64,000 nt of DNA from Acidobacteriota bacterium (GCA_022711665.1 JAKLEN010000001.1:124001-188000), one strand, 5' to 3'; counted from the stretch's first letter, positions 32,938 to 42,246 are shown. A program made the numbers and translations. The notes: generated from the sequence alone by a model not told the origin.

Positions 32938-33717
32938 ATGACAGGGCCGTGGCTGATCGCGATCGGCATCGTGGCCGGCGTTTTCGCCGGGCTCTTCGGC
33001 ATCGGCGGTGGCATCATCATCGTGCCGGCCCTCATACTTTTCGCCGGCTTCCCGCTCGTCCGGGCCACCGGCACGTCGCTCGCGGCCATCCTGCTGCCGG
33101 TCGGCATCCTCGGGGTCATCGCCTATTACAAGGCCAGGATCATCGACCTGCGGGCTTCGCTCTATATCGCCGCCGGCCTGCTGGCCTCGGTCATCGCCGG
33201 GGCCTGGCTGGCCAACGCCTTGCCGGTCGATGTGATGCGCAAGTTCTTCGCCGTCTTCTGCTTCTACGTCGGTTGGAATTTCGTCGATCCGGTCGGCCGG
33301 TTCAGGAAGTGGCGGGGTCTGTCGGTCGCGGCCGGGCCGGAGCCGGAGAGCGACCCCCATCCGTCACCGTTCCCGCTCGTCGGGATCGGCCTCCTGGCCG
33401 GGATCATGGCCGGCATGTTCGGCATCGGAGGCGGCAACATCATCGTCCCTCTGTTGACGCTGGCCCTCCGCTACCCGCCGAAGCGGGCCATCGCCACGTC
33501 GCTCGGGGCCATCCTGTTCCCCTTCGGCATCCCGGGCGTCCTTTACTACGCCAAGGCCGGCAATCTCGATCTCGGCGCCGCGGCCTGGATCGCGGCGGGC
33601 CTGTTCCTGGGCACCGTCTTCGGCGCGCTGATCACCATCAAGCTGCCGGGCCGGACGGTCAAGCTCCTCTACGGGCTCTTCCTCCTGTTCGTCGCCTGCC
33701 GCTTCTTCTTTTCCTAG
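32938..33717 (+). CDS. TauE/SafE family sulfite/anion exporter
   Basis: 259 residues, two repeated halves of membrane helices as in TauE/SafE (DUF81): GLFGIGGGIIIVPALIL with ATGTSLAAILLPVG in the first half and GMFGIGGGNIIVPLLTL with AIATSLGAILFPFG in the second. The family exports or imports sulfite, sulfoacetate and related anions. Short hydrophilic linker in the middle. No substrate-linked gene is adjacent. The gene appears leaderless. Confidence 0.92.
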   Translation: MTGPWLIAIGIVAGVFAGLFGIGGGIIIVPALILFAGFPLVRATGTSLAAILLPVGILGVIAYYKARIIDLRASLYIAAGLLASVIAGAWLANALPVDVMRKFFAVFCFYVGWNFVDPVGRFRKWRGLSVAAGPEPESDPHPSPFPLVGIGLLAGIMAGMFGIGGGNIIVPLLTLALRYPPKRAIATSLGAILFPFGIPGVLYYAKAGNLDLGAAAWIAAGLFLGTVFGALITIKLPGRTVKLLYGLFLLFVACRFFFS

Positions 33718-33836
33718 GCGCCCGACGAGCCGGCCGGGCCGGTCCAAATAAACGGATTAATTCAAATTTTTGGATGCCGAGATCGAAACAAATCGTTCAT
33801 TTCGTTTATTATCTATTGGTTAGAAAAAAGGGTGGC

Positions 33837-33852
33837 TGGCATTCTTTTTGCA
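33837..33852 (+). promoter_or_regulatory. Candidate sigma54 promoter
   Basis: TGGCATTCTTTTTGCA matches the -24/-12 pattern: GG and GC are separated exactly as in TGGCAC-N5-TTGCW. It lies in an AT-rich patch 53 bases before the BsuPI lipoprotein ATG. No sigma54 activator is in the window, so this is tentative. Confidence 0.45.
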
Positions 33853-33904
33853 TGAATTTTAATGCCCCCGTATGGAAAGGGATCACTCTCGTCGGGAGGA
33901 TTCC

Positions 33905-34378
33905 ATGAAAAGAGCTTTATTCCCCGCGGCCGTCATCCTGCTGGCCTTGGGCGCCGGCGCCTGCGGTTCCGCGACGTCGCCCTCGACGCCCGTCAGCCGG
34001 AGCCAGCTGAAAGCGGGAGACATCCATATCGCCGTGGCCATCACCGGGCAAGGAACGGGCGTCCTGAATTTCCGGATCGGCGTCCAGAACGGCGGTCCGG
34101 TCAAGGAAACACTGGAATTCAGCTGCGGCCAATTCTTCGACATCGAGGTCCGCGACGGCGGCAGCCTCGTCTGGCGCTGGTCGCACGACAAGGCCTTCAC
34201 CCAGGCCCCGTGGGAGCTCGAGCTCGACCCCCGCGAATCCTTCAGCCAGACCACGGATTGGGACCTCGCCGGAAACGATGGGAGGCCGCTCGCTCCCGGG
34301 TCCTATGAAAGCCGGGTCTTTATCACGAATTCCGACGGCGGCGAGTCGCTGGTCTATCAAACCTCGCTAAAGATTTGA
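33905..34378 (+). CDS. BsuPI-like lipoprotein
   Basis: 157 residues. An N-terminal signal with Cys20 in a lipobox-like GAGAC, then a Ser/Thr linker and a beta-sandwich: LNFRIGVQNGGPVKETLEFSCGQFFDIEVRDGGSLVWRWSHDKAFTQAPWELELDPRESFSQTTDWD and GSYESRVFITN. This is the layout of BsuPI, the intracellular proteinase inhibitor domain, found in secreted proteins of unknown function. The start at MKRALF is set by GGGAGGATT. A sigma54-type promoter lies upstream. Confidence 0.78.
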   Translation: MKRALFPAAVILLALGAGACGSATSPSTPVSRSQLKAGDIHIAVAITGQGTGVLNFRIGVQNGGPVKETLEFSCGQFFDIEVRDGGSLVWRWSHDKAFTQAPWELELDPRESFSQTTDWDLAGNDGRPLAPGSYESRVFITNSDGGESLVYQTSLKI

Positions 34379-34446
34379 GAAGGCGCCAAAGATAAGGCCA
34401 TTCCGGAGACGAAATAAGGGCCTGAAGCGCGTTCCCGGCCGGCTTC

Positions 34447-34875
34447 TTATGGATCCGGCCCGCCGATCGGGCCGGGGACCCTGAAGAGCTTCCCCGACGC
34501 CCGGGCGATCTCCCGCCCCTCGCTGTCGACGAGCCGGCTTTCGGCCAGGACGATGCGCCCCTTATCCTCGACCAGGCGGCCGGCCAGCTTCAAGGGCGCG
34601 CCGGTCAGGGCGGGCTTGACGAAGCGCACCGTGATCTCGCCGGTGACGCACTTGATCCCCTTCGCCCCCGCGGCGTAGATCAGGGCCTCGTCGAGGACGG
34701 CCGCCACGAGGCCGCCGTGGACGACGCCCGCCCAGCCCTGGAAACCGGCCGGGAAGGTCACTTCGGCGGCCGACTCGCCGCGCTCGGGATCGACCCGGAG
34801 CCGGAGCTTCAGGCCGATCGGGTTCCTCTCGCCGCAGATGAAACAGGCCCGGTCGTCGCGGATATCCTTGTCCAT
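34447..34875 (-). CDS. PaaI-like hot-dog thioesterase
   Basis: 142 residues. N-terminal CFICGERNPIGLKL is the mark of one PaaI-type subfamily, followed by the catalytic loop GWAGVVHGGLVAAVLDEAL (HGG). It should hydrolyse acyl-CoA or acyl-ACP thioesters; substrate unknown. A TTGCGG-17-TAAACG promoter ends six bases before the ATG, so it may be leaderless. Confidence 0.9.
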   Translation of the reverse strand: MDKDIRDDRACFICGERNPIGLKLRLRVDPERGESAAEVTFPAGFQGWAGVVHGGLVAAVLDEALIYAAGAKGIKCVTGEITVRFVKPALTGAPLKLAGRLVEDKGRIVLAESRLVDSEGREIARASGKLFRVPGPIGGPDP

Positions 34876-34881
34876 GAGGCT

Positions 34882-34910
34882 CGTTTAGCACATTCGTGGA
34901 GGGCCCGCAA
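34882..34910 (-). promoter_or_regulatory. Sigma70-type promoter of the thioesterase gene
   Basis: Minus strand TTGCGG (34905-34910), 17 bases, TAAACG (34882-34887); the -10 box matches the consensus weakly. Confidence 0.4.
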
Positions 34911-34932
34911 CCCCGGCCGCGACCCGGCCCCC

Positions 34933-34961
34933 TTGCCCGCCGCCCCGCAATCGATTATAAG
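34933..34961 (+). promoter_or_regulatory. Sigma70-type promoter of pyrE
   Basis: TTGCCC (34933-34938), 17 bases, TATAAG (34956-34961); then AAAGGAGAG before the ATG at 34988. Confidence 0.55.
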
Positions 34962-34987
34962 AAAGGGAGACAGAAAGGAGAGCCGCG

Positions 34988-35587
34988 ATGACCGACCTCG
35001 CCGCCGACGAGACCGTCCTCAACCTGTTCAAGCAGAGTGACGCCCTGCTCCACGGGCACTTCAAGCTGACCTCGGGCAAGCACTCGGAGTGGTACTTCGA
35101 GAAGATCCGGCTGATCGAGAAGCCGGCCGCCCTGGAAAGGATCGTCGACCTCCTGGCCGCCAGGATCCGCCGCGAAGTCCCGGAGTTCGACTACGTCGTC
35201 TCTCCCGCCTACGGCGCCATCGCCATCGGCTTCCTGGCCGCCCTCAAGCTGGGCAAGAAGTTCGCCTTCACCCAGCGGGCCGACGAGAAGATGACCCTGC
35301 GCTCGGGCTTCTCCGGGCTCGACGGCTCGAAGGCCGTCATAGTCGAGGATATCCTGACGACGGGCGGGTCCATCCAGGAGGTCGTCGCCTGCCTCAAGGA
35401 GCGCGGGACGGCCGTGGCCGGCATCTACGTCCTGGTCGACCGCACCGGCGGCGCCGTCCCGATCGAGGGCCGGGCCGTCGGAAGCCTGCTGGCGCTCAAG
35501 GTCGAGGCCTTCGAGCCGGACGCCTGCCCGTTCTGCGCCGAGGGCATCCCGATCACCAAGCCCGGCGCCTCCGACAAGAAGGCCTGA
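34988..35587 (+). CDS. pyrE: Orotate phosphoribosyltransferase
   Basis: 199 residues. It joins orotate to PRPP in pyrimidine synthesis. The PRPP-binding motif is VIVEDILTTGGSI, preceded by the mobile loop RADEKMTLRSGF. The C-terminal segment DACPFCAEGIPITKPG is typical of the Thermus-type, longer PyrE. Single gene with its own promoter. No other pyr gene nearby. Confidence 0.95.
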   Translation: MTDLAADETVLNLFKQSDALLHGHFKLTSGKHSEWYFEKIRLIEKPAALERIVDLLAARIRREVPEFDYVVSPAYGAIAIGFLAALKLGKKFAFTQRADEKMTLRSGFSGLDGSKAVIVEDILTTGGSIQEVVACLKERGTAVAGIYVLVDRTGGAVPIEGRAVGSLLALKVEAFEPDACPFCAEGIPITKPGASDKKA

Positions 35588-35605
35588 CGCGGTCGGGCCC
35601 GCCGG

Positions 35606-38600
35606 TCACTCCTTTTCGGCGACGGCGGCCGCCGCGCTTTTCTTCCTGCCCGCCAGCCTGTCGGCCACGACGTAGAACGCCGGGACGACGATCAGGCTGA
35701 GCGCCGTAGAGAGCACCAGCCCGCCGATGACGGCGATGGCCATGGGCATGCGGATCTCCGAGCCCGAGCCGAGCCCGAGGGCCGGCGGGATGGAGGCCAT
35801 CAGGGTCGCCGTGGCCGTCATCAGGATGGGCCGCAGCCGGATGGGCCCGGCCTTCTCCATGGATTCGCGGGCCGAGATGCCCTGGGTCCGGAAGGCGTTG
35901 GCGTAATCGACGAGGATGATGGAATTCTTCTTGACGATGCCCATCAGCAGCAGCAGCCCGATCATGCTGAAGATGTTCAGCGACTGGCCGGCGGCGAGCA
36001 GGGCGAAGGCCGCCCCGGCGACCGACAGCGGCAGGATGGTGATGATGGTCACCGGGTCCTTGAACGAGTTGAACTGCGAGGCCAGGATCATGTAGGCGAT
36101 CAGGATGCCCAGGCCCATGGCGAAGAGCAGCGAGCTCATGGAATCGCGGAAGGCCACGCTCGACCCGCCGAGCACGACCCGGTAGCCGACCGGCAGGGTC
36201 TTGCCCATCCCCTCGACCACGCGCAGGACCTCGGCTTGGGCGTGGCCGGGCGCGACGTTGGCGTAGATGGAGATGGCCCGCTCGCGGTCGCGCCGGGTGA
36301 TGGCCTGGAGGGCCGCCTGCTCCTCGAACAGGACCAGGGACGACAGAGGCACCAGCTCGCCGTTCCGGGCCCGAACACGCAGCCGCGAGATGTCCTCGGG
36401 CCGCGACCGCTGCCCGGCCATGAGCTTGACCCGGACGTCGAGCCGCCGGCCGCCGGTGCTGTATTTGCCCACCCGGATGCCGCCGACCAGGGCGTTGATG
36501 GTCGTGGCCACGTCGTCGACGGAAACGCCGACGTCGGCGCAGACGGCCCGGTCCGGCGTCACCCGCAGCTCGGGCATGCCGACCCGGTAGTCCGAGTCGA
36601 GGTCGACGACCAGACCGCTGGCCGTCAGGTCCTGCATCAGCTTCTGGCTTAGCGGCACGAGCTCATTCCAGTCGGCGCCGCGGACCGAGAACTCGATCGG
36701 GAAGCCGCGCTGGGCCGTGAAGCCCTGCTGCGAGGTGTCCTGGATGACCGCCCGGATGCCCGGGATGGCGTTGAGCTCGCGGCGGACGACGGCCGAGAGC
36801 TCGGCCTGGCTGAGGCGGCGCTCTTTGGGCTGGACCAGGGTGACGAACATCATCCCGGAATTTACCCCGCCGCCGCCCATGCCGCCGACGAAGCTGAAGA
36901 TCTGTGTGACCTCGGGGTGCCTGTTGATCACGTCCTCGGCCTTGATCAGCAGGGCGTCGGTCTCGGTGATATCCGAGCCGACCGCGGTCTGGATGCGGAC
37001 CGACATCTGGCTCTGGTCCTGCGACGGGACGAACTCGCTCGGCAGGACCATGAAGACCGCGATGGCGGCCGCGAACAGGACGCCGGCCAGGGCCAGGATC
37101 AGGCCGGGCCGGCCCAGGCTGCGGCGGAGGATGGCGCCGTAGCCCCGCTCCAGCCGGCCGAAAGCCCTGTCGACCGCCTGGCCGACCTTGTTCCGGCCCT
37201 CCCGCGTCGTCTTGAGGAACTGGGAGCAGCGGGCCGGGGCCAGGGTGACGGCCTCGATATACGACAGCAGGACGGCCAGGCAGAGAGTGATGCCGAACTG
37301 GAGGAAATAGCGCCCGATGATGCCCTTCATGAAGACGACCGGGACGAAGATGGCCACGACAGCCAGGGTCGCGGCCAGGGCGGCGAAGGCGATCTCCTTG
37401 GTCCCGTTGAGGGCGGCCGGCACCAGCCCCTCCCCGCCCTCGCGGTGGCGAAAGATGTTCTCCATGACCATGATGGCGTCGTCGACGACCAGGCCGACGG
37501 CCAGGGCCATGGCCAGCAGGGTGAAGGTGTTGAAGGTGAAGCCCAGGAAGTAGATGATGGCCACCGTGCCGAGGAGCGACATGGGGATGGCCAGGATGAC
37601 GTTGAGCGTGCTCGACAGCGATCCCAGGAACAGCCAGCAGACGAAGGCCGTCAGGGCGACCGAGAGCAGCAGCTCGAACTCGATCTCGTTGACGGAGTCG
37701 CTGATGAACTTCGTGCTGTCGTTGGTGATGCCCAGGGTCATATCGGCCGGCAGCGTCTTGCGGTAGGCGTCGACGGCCGCCCGGACGCGCTTGGCCAGGG
37801 CCACGGCGTTGGCGCCGCGCTGCTTCTTGACCCCCAGGCCCTGGGCCGGGCCGCCGTCGACCCGGGCGATGCGCCGGATGTCCTCGAAGCCGTCCTCGAC
37901 GAGGGCCACGTCGCTGAGGTAGATGGGGCTGCCGGAGACCTCGCGGACCACGATCTTCCGCAGGGTGTCGAGGTCGAGGGCCTCGCCCAGGACGCGGACG
38001 TTGACCTCGCGGCCGGGCGTCTCCAGCCGGCCGGCGGGCAGCTCGATGTGCTCGCGGGCCAGGGCCGTCGTGACGTCGCCGACGGTCAGGTTCTTTTCGT
38101 CGAGCTTGGCGGCGTCAAGCCAGATGCGGACATTCCGCGTCAGCGTGCCCATGAGCGAGATCTCGCCGATGCCGGGAATGGTCTGGAGCTTCTCCTTGAG
38201 GCCGTACTGGACGAAATCGCTGAGGACGCGCTGGGGATAGGGCCCGCCGAGGCGGATCATCATGATCGGGTTGTCCTCGGGATTGGACTTGGAGACGGTC
38301 GGCGGGTCCATGTCCCGGGGCAGGCGCCGGACGGCCTGCGAAACCTTGTTCTGGACGTCCTGGAGGGCGATGTCGACGTCGCGCGACAGCTCGACCTCGA
38401 CGGTGATGTAGCAGGAGCCCTGGCGCGAGCTCGAGGTCAGGGAGCGGATGCCCTCGATCTGGACCAGCGTTTCCTCGAGGGGCTCGACGACCTCGTTCTC
38501 CATGACCTCCGGCGCCGCGCCTTCCCAGGTGGCGGAGACGTTGATCGTGGGGAAGTCGACGTCCGGGAATTGGCTGATGCCGATCCGCCCCCCGGCGACG

Positions 38601-38677
38601 AGGCCGAAGACGATCGTGGCGGCCATGAGCATCCAGGCCAGGACCGGTTTCTTGACACAGACTTCCGTGAGGTTCAT
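35606..38677 (-). CDS. RND efflux pump inner-membrane transporter (HAE1/AcrB-like)
   Basis: 1023 residues, full length for a hydrophobe/amphiphile RND transporter with 12 membrane helices and two large periplasmic loops. The N terminus is KKPVLAWMLMAATIVFG and GISQFPDVDFPTINVS. The proton-relay aspartates of helix 4 are in GLVVDDAIMVMENI. A C-terminal Lys/Ala-rich tail follows. It exports drugs, solvents or other hydrophobic compounds. It follows the adaptor gene by 23 bases as the third gene of the operon. Confidence 0.96.
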   Translation of the reverse strand: MNLTEVCVKKPVLAWMLMAATIVFGLVAGGRIGISQFPDVDFPTINVSATWEGAAPEVMENEVVEPLEETLVQIEGIRSLTSSSRQGSCYITVEVELSRDVDIALQDVQNKVSQAVRRLPRDMDPPTVSKSNPEDNPIMMIRLGGPYPQRVLSDFVQYGLKEKLQTIPGIGEISLMGTLTRNVRIWLDAAKLDEKNLTVGDVTTALAREHIELPAGRLETPGREVNVRVLGEALDLDTLRKIVVREVSGSPIYLSDVALVEDGFEDIRRIARVDGGPAQGLGVKKQRGANAVALAKRVRAAVDAYRKTLPADMTLGITNDSTKFISDSVNEIEFELLLSVALTAFVCWLFLGSLSSTLNVILAIPMSLLGTVAIIYFLGFTFNTFTLLAMALAVGLVVDDAIMVMENIFRHREGGEGLVPAALNGTKEIAFAALAATLAVVAIFVPVVFMKGIIGRYFLQFGITLCLAVLLSYIEAVTLAPARCSQFLKTTREGRNKVGQAVDRAFGRLERGYGAILRRSLGRPGLILALAGVLFAAAIAVFMVLPSEFVPSQDQSQMSVRIQTAVGSDITETDALLIKAEDVINRHPEVTQIFSFVGGMGGGGVNSGMMFVTLVQPKERRLSQAELSAVVRRELNAIPGIRAVIQDTSQQGFTAQRGFPIEFSVRGADWNELVPLSQKLMQDLTASGLVVDLDSDYRVGMPELRVTPDRAVCADVGVSVDDVATTINALVGGIRVGKYSTGGRRLDVRVKLMAGQRSRPEDISRLRVRARNGELVPLSSLVLFEEQAALQAITRRDRERAISIYANVAPGHAQAEVLRVVEGMGKTLPVGYRVVLGGSSVAFRDSMSSLLFAMGLGILIAYMILASQFNSFKDPVTIITILPLSVAGAAFALLAAGQSLNIFSMIGLLLLMGIVKKNSIILVDYANAFRTQGISARESMEKAGPIRLRPILMTATATLMASIPPALGLGSGSEIRMPMAIAVIGGLVLSTALSLIVVPAFYVVADRLAGRKKSAAAAVAEKE

Positions 38678-38700
38678 GGTTGAGATCCTTCAGGCCCGGG

Positions 38701-39873
38701 TCATTTCCGGGCCGCCACCCCGCCCGCCTCGGCCGGCTTGCCGGGGACCGCGGGCTGGCCGGCCGGGGCCCCGATGCGCACGGTCACGCCGTTCGACAGG
38801 GCCTCGGAGCCGCGGACGACGAGGGTTTCGCCGCCATTCAGGCCGGACAGGACCTCGACCTTGCCGTCGGCCGAGCGCATGCCCAGGGTCAGGATGCGCT
38901 CGACGGCCTTGTCGCCCTCGACGACATAGGCGATGAAGCCGCGCTCGCTCGGCCGAACCGCGGCCACCGGGACGACCGGCGCCTCGCCGGCGGAGGCCAC
39001 GGGCACGGTGATCTCGGCGAAAGAGCCCGGGCGCAGGGACTTGTCCGTCGGGTCGTCGATGTTGGCCGTGATGGCGACCAGGCGCGAGGTGTCGTCGGCC
39101 GATTCGGCCACGTGGACGACCTTGGCCGTGAACTCGCGGCTGTCCTCCCGGACCGTGAACTTGGCCACCTGGCCGGGCTTGATCCGGGCGGCGTCGCGCT
39201 CGGGTACGCGGAACCGGAGCAGGAGCGGATCGCGGCGGACGAGCGTCGCCAGGACCGTCCCGGTATTCACATACTGGCCGGTCTGGACCGTCCGCGTCTG
39301 GATGATGCCCGGGATGGGGGCCTTGACGAAGGCGTCGCTCAGGTTGAGCTTGGCCTGGTTGAGGGCCGAGCGGGTCTGGGCCACTTCGGAGGCGGCCGTC
39401 AGCACTTTGGTCCGCCAGGTCTCGACCTCCTCGCCCGGTATGAGCCCCGGGTTCTGGGTGGTGACCGTCTCGCGGCGCTTGAGCCCGGCCTCGGCGTCGG
39501 CCTGGGCCGCCTGGGCCTTTTCGTAGGCGGCCTGGGCCGATTCGACAGCCAGCCGGTAGCGCTCGGTCTCGATCTCGACCAGCACCTGGCCGGCCGCGGC
39601 ATATTCGCCTTCGGCGAAGCGCACCCGGTCGACGGCGCCGGAAACCCGGGCCGTGACCTGGACCTTCTCGAAGGCCTCGACCGAACCGACCGCGGTCACG
39701 GTGTAAACGAGCGAGCGGACCGGGACCTGTTCGACGTCGACGGGGAATTGGACGCGTCCGCGCCCCCCGCCGGCCGGCCCGGAGGCCTCCTTCCTGCACG
39801 CGCCGGACAAGACGATGAGGCCGGCGGCGGCCAGGATGAGGGCGACGAAAGGCTTGGGCTTCAAGGTGATCAC
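38701..39873 (-). CDS. RND efflux periplasmic adaptor (membrane fusion protein)
   Basis: 390 residues. A lipobox-like LSGAC at Cys26 suggests a lipid anchor. The adaptor layout is intact: a barrel-sandwich lipoyl half (VTARVSGAVDRVRFAEGEYAAAGQVLVEIE), an alpha hairpin, the second half (VKAPIPGIIQTRTVQTGQYVNTGTVLATLV) and beta-barrel and membrane-proximal domains. It bridges the RND pump to TolC. It overlaps the TolC gene by four bases. Confidence 0.94.
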   Translation of the reverse strand: MITLKPKPFVALILAAAGLIVLSGACRKEASGPAGGGRGRVQFPVDVEQVPVRSLVYTVTAVGSVEAFEKVQVTARVSGAVDRVRFAEGEYAAAGQVLVEIETERYRLAVESAQAAYEKAQAAQADAEAGLKRRETVTTQNPGLIPGEEVETWRTKVLTAASEVAQTRSALNQAKLNLSDAFVKAPIPGIIQTRTVQTGQYVNTGTVLATLVRRDPLLLRFRVPERDAARIKPGQVAKFTVREDSREFTAKVVHVAESADDTSRLVAITANIDDPTDKSLRPGSFAEITVPVASAGEAPVVPVAAVRPSERGFIAYVVEGDKAVERILTLGMRSADGKVEVLSGLNGGETLVVRGSEALSNGVTVRIGAPAGQPAVPGKPAEAGGVAARK

Positions 39874-41213
39874 GTGCGTGGCTCCTTCCCGAAGGGGTCG
39901 AGGCCCAGGGCGGCTTCCAGGCTGAGGAAGGCGACGCCCAGACCGTAGCGTTCCTGGACAAAGGCGACCTCGGCCTCGAAGAGACTGACGTTGGCGTCGG
40001 CGACCTCGAGGGCGGAGGCCAGGCCCTGGCGGTAGAGTTCGGTGGTTTCGGCGGCGTTCTTCTTGGCTACCTCGTGAGCGACGGAAGCCTGCTTGAGCGA
40101 GGCGCGCTGGTTGGCCAGGGAGACCAGGGCCTGGCGGACCTCCAGGTCCACCCTGCGGCCGGCGGCCTGAACGTCCAGGTCGGCCAGCCGGGCCAGGGCT
40201 TTCTGCTCCTTCCGCTGGCCTAAGCGGGTCAAGCCGTCGAAGATCGTCCAGTTCAATGTCGCGCCGACGCTCCAGTTCCAGTTCCTGTTGTTGAAGCTGG
40301 CCTCGTTCGTCAGCCGGTACTGGCCCGTGGCGGAGAGGGACGGCAGGAGGCCGAGCATGGGCAGCTTGGCCAGGGAGCGCTGGGCCGAGGCCGTCCAGCG
40401 CAGGGCACCGATGTCGAGCCTGCGGGCCAGGGCCTCCTCGATCAGGGCCTCGGCGTCGGCGGCCTCGGCCGAGGCGGCCTCGATCAGGAAGTCGGGGACG
40501 ACGAGGGAGTTCCGGACGGCCTCCGGCGCGGCCAGGAGGTTGCCCAGCTGCAGGGTGCTGGTCTCGACCTCGCCCTTGACCTGGGTCAGGCCGACCTCGG
40601 CCGTGGCGTATTCGAGCTCGGCCCGGGTGACGTCGTTGACCGAGGCCAGGCCGGCCGAGAAGCGGGCCTTGGCCGCCGCCAGGTTCTGGCCGGCGAAGGC
40701 GAAGCGCCGGGCCGAGGCCTCGCGGACCTGGGTCGTGCCCAGGGTGGCCAGAAAGGCCTGGCTGACCTCGAAGGCCAGCTGGCGGCGGCTCTCGGCGGCC
40801 GAAGCCATGTCGGCGTTCCGCTGGGCCCGGACGGCCGAGAGGCTGGTCAGGCTCCGGGCGTCGAAGAGGGATTGGGAGAGGGCCAGGGTCTCCGACAGGG
40901 CGTTGTAGCGCTGCATGATGACTTCGGCGCCGCCGACCACGCGCCTCGTCTCATAGGCTCGGCGGGTGTAGGTGCCGGTGCTGCTGATGGTCGGCAGGAA
41001 GAACGAGCGGGCCTGGGCGACGCGGGCATCGGCGGCGTTGACGCTCTCCCTGGCGGCCAGGGCCCGTTCGTTCCGTTCCAGGGCCAGGCTGACCGCCTCG
41101 TCGAGGGTCAGGGGCTTGTCCTGGGCGGCCGCGAGAGGGGCCAGGGCGACGAACAGGCCCAGGGCAACCGCCGCCGGGCGCCGGCCCCGGATCGGTCCGG
41201 AGTTGTGTGCCAT
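39870..41213 (-). CDS. TolC family outer membrane efflux protein
   Basis: 447 residues with a signal peptide (GLFVALAPLAAAQ). Two OEP repeats of long amphipathic helices: LTLDEAVSLALERNERALAARESV and ATAEVGLTQVKGEVETSTLQLGNLLAAPE, then the second repeat ending LSLEAALGLDPFGKEP. It forms the outer-membrane channel of the tripartite efflux system. First gene of the operon, with an AGGAGAAAGAGG ribosome site. Confidence 0.95.
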   Translation of the reverse strand: MAHNSGPIRGRRPAAVALGLFVALAPLAAAQDKPLTLDEAVSLALERNERALAARESVNAADARVAQARSFFLPTISSTGTYTRRAYETRRVVGGAEVIMQRYNALSETLALSQSLFDARSLTSLSAVRAQRNADMASAAESRRQLAFEVSQAFLATLGTTQVREASARRFAFAGQNLAAAKARFSAGLASVNDVTRAELEYATAEVGLTQVKGEVETSTLQLGNLLAAPEAVRNSLVVPDFLIEAASAEAADAEALIEEALARRLDIGALRWTASAQRSLAKLPMLGLLPSLSATGQYRLTNEASFNNRNWNWSVGATLNWTIFDGLTRLGQRKEQKALARLADLDVQAAGRRVDLEVRQALVSLANQRASLKQASVAHEVAKKNAAETTELYRQGLASALEVADANVSLFEAEVAFVQERYGLGVAFLSLEAALGLDPFGKEPRT

Positions 41214-41328
41214 CCTCTTTCTCCTGATAAACCGGGCGAAATTCCACCCTAATACCTTGAGACGTCCAAGAAGCTGTTTTCTTCCCTCCGCCGTCAGGGC
41301 GAAACCCGGGGGCGGAGGAGGGGGCGGC

Positions 41329-42246
41329 CTACCACTTCTTATATTTCCAGAAGGCCAGGAAGCTGACCATCGAGATGCCGGCCAGGCCCATGATGATCCA
41401 GAAGGCCGGGGTCTCCCGCAGGCCGAAGGGCAGGGTCACGTTCATCGAGAAGATCGAGACGACCAGGGTCGGCACCATGATCGAGATGGTGATGATGTTC
41501 AGGGTCTTCATCAGGACGTTGAGGTTGTTGCTGACGATCGAGGCCCGGGCGTCCATCAGGCTGGCCAGGATGTTGGAGTAAACCTCGGCCTGGCGATAGC
41601 ACTGGTTGTTCTCGATGACGATATCGTCGAGGAGCTCCAGCTCCTCCTGCGTGAAGCCGAACTTGACGGCGTTGTGACGGATCTTTTCGATCAGGGCGCC
41701 GTTGGAATTGACCGCGTTCTGGTAATAGACCAGGCTCTTCTGCAGGGCGAAGAGGTTGATGAGGTAGCGGTTCTCCATGGCCCTGTTGATCTTCTGCTCG
41801 ACGTCGTCGGCGATCTGGTTGATGATCTTGAGGTGCTCCATGAAGTGGTAGATGGCCCGGTAGATGAGCCGGATGACGAGCTCGCGCAGGCTCACGACCT
41901 TGGCCAACTGCTTGCCCTCGAAGACCGTGGTGTCGTCGGCCGTGACCAGGATGAGGATCTCGCCGAAGTAGAAAACGCCCATGGTCGAGGCCTTGAACAG
42001 GAGCTGGTCGCCGCCGGAATAGTTCTTGGGCCGCTTGTAGATGAAGGCGATGTGGTTCGGCTCGCACTCCAGGCGGGCCTGCTCGTCGGGGTCGAGGGCG
42101 GAATTCAAGGTGTGCTCGTCGATCTGGTACGTCTCGACGAGGAGGCGCTTCTCGGCCTCGTCCGGATTGACATAGAGCAGGACCGGGGCCGCTTCGTCCG
42201 CGGTCTCGACGATCTTCGAGTTCTCGATCCGGTAGCGTTTCAACAT
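41329..42246 (-). CDS. CorA family divalent metal transporter
   Basis: 305 residues. A cytoplasmic funnel with long helices and two C-terminal membrane helices (NIITISIMVPTLVVSIF and AFWIIMGLAGISMVSFLAFW). The normally invariant GMN motif at the pore mouth is SMN here (IFSMNVTLPFG), a variant seen in some CorA-like proteins. Substrate is probably Mg2+ or another divalent cation. The start at MLKRYR is set by GGAGGAGGC. Lysine tail at the C terminus. Confidence 0.92.
   Translation of the reverse strand: MLKRYRIENSKIVETADEAAPVLLYVNPDEAEKRLLVETYQIDEHTLNSALDPDEQARLECEPNHIAFIYKRPKNYSGGDQLLFKASTMGVFYFGEILILVTADDTTVFEGKQLAKVVSLRELVIRLIYRAIYHFMEHLKIINQIADDVEQKINRAMENRYLINLFALQKSLVYYQNAVNSNGALIEKIRHNAVKFGFTQEELELLDDIVIENNQCYRQAEVYSNILASLMDARASIVSNNLNVLMKTLNIITISIMVPTLVVSIFSMNVTLPFGLRETPAFWIIMGLAGISMVSFLAFWKYKKW

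Noticed and set aside
36917-38683. 588-codon plus-strand frame opposite the RND gene
   Set aside because: Shadow of the pump gene; no motif.
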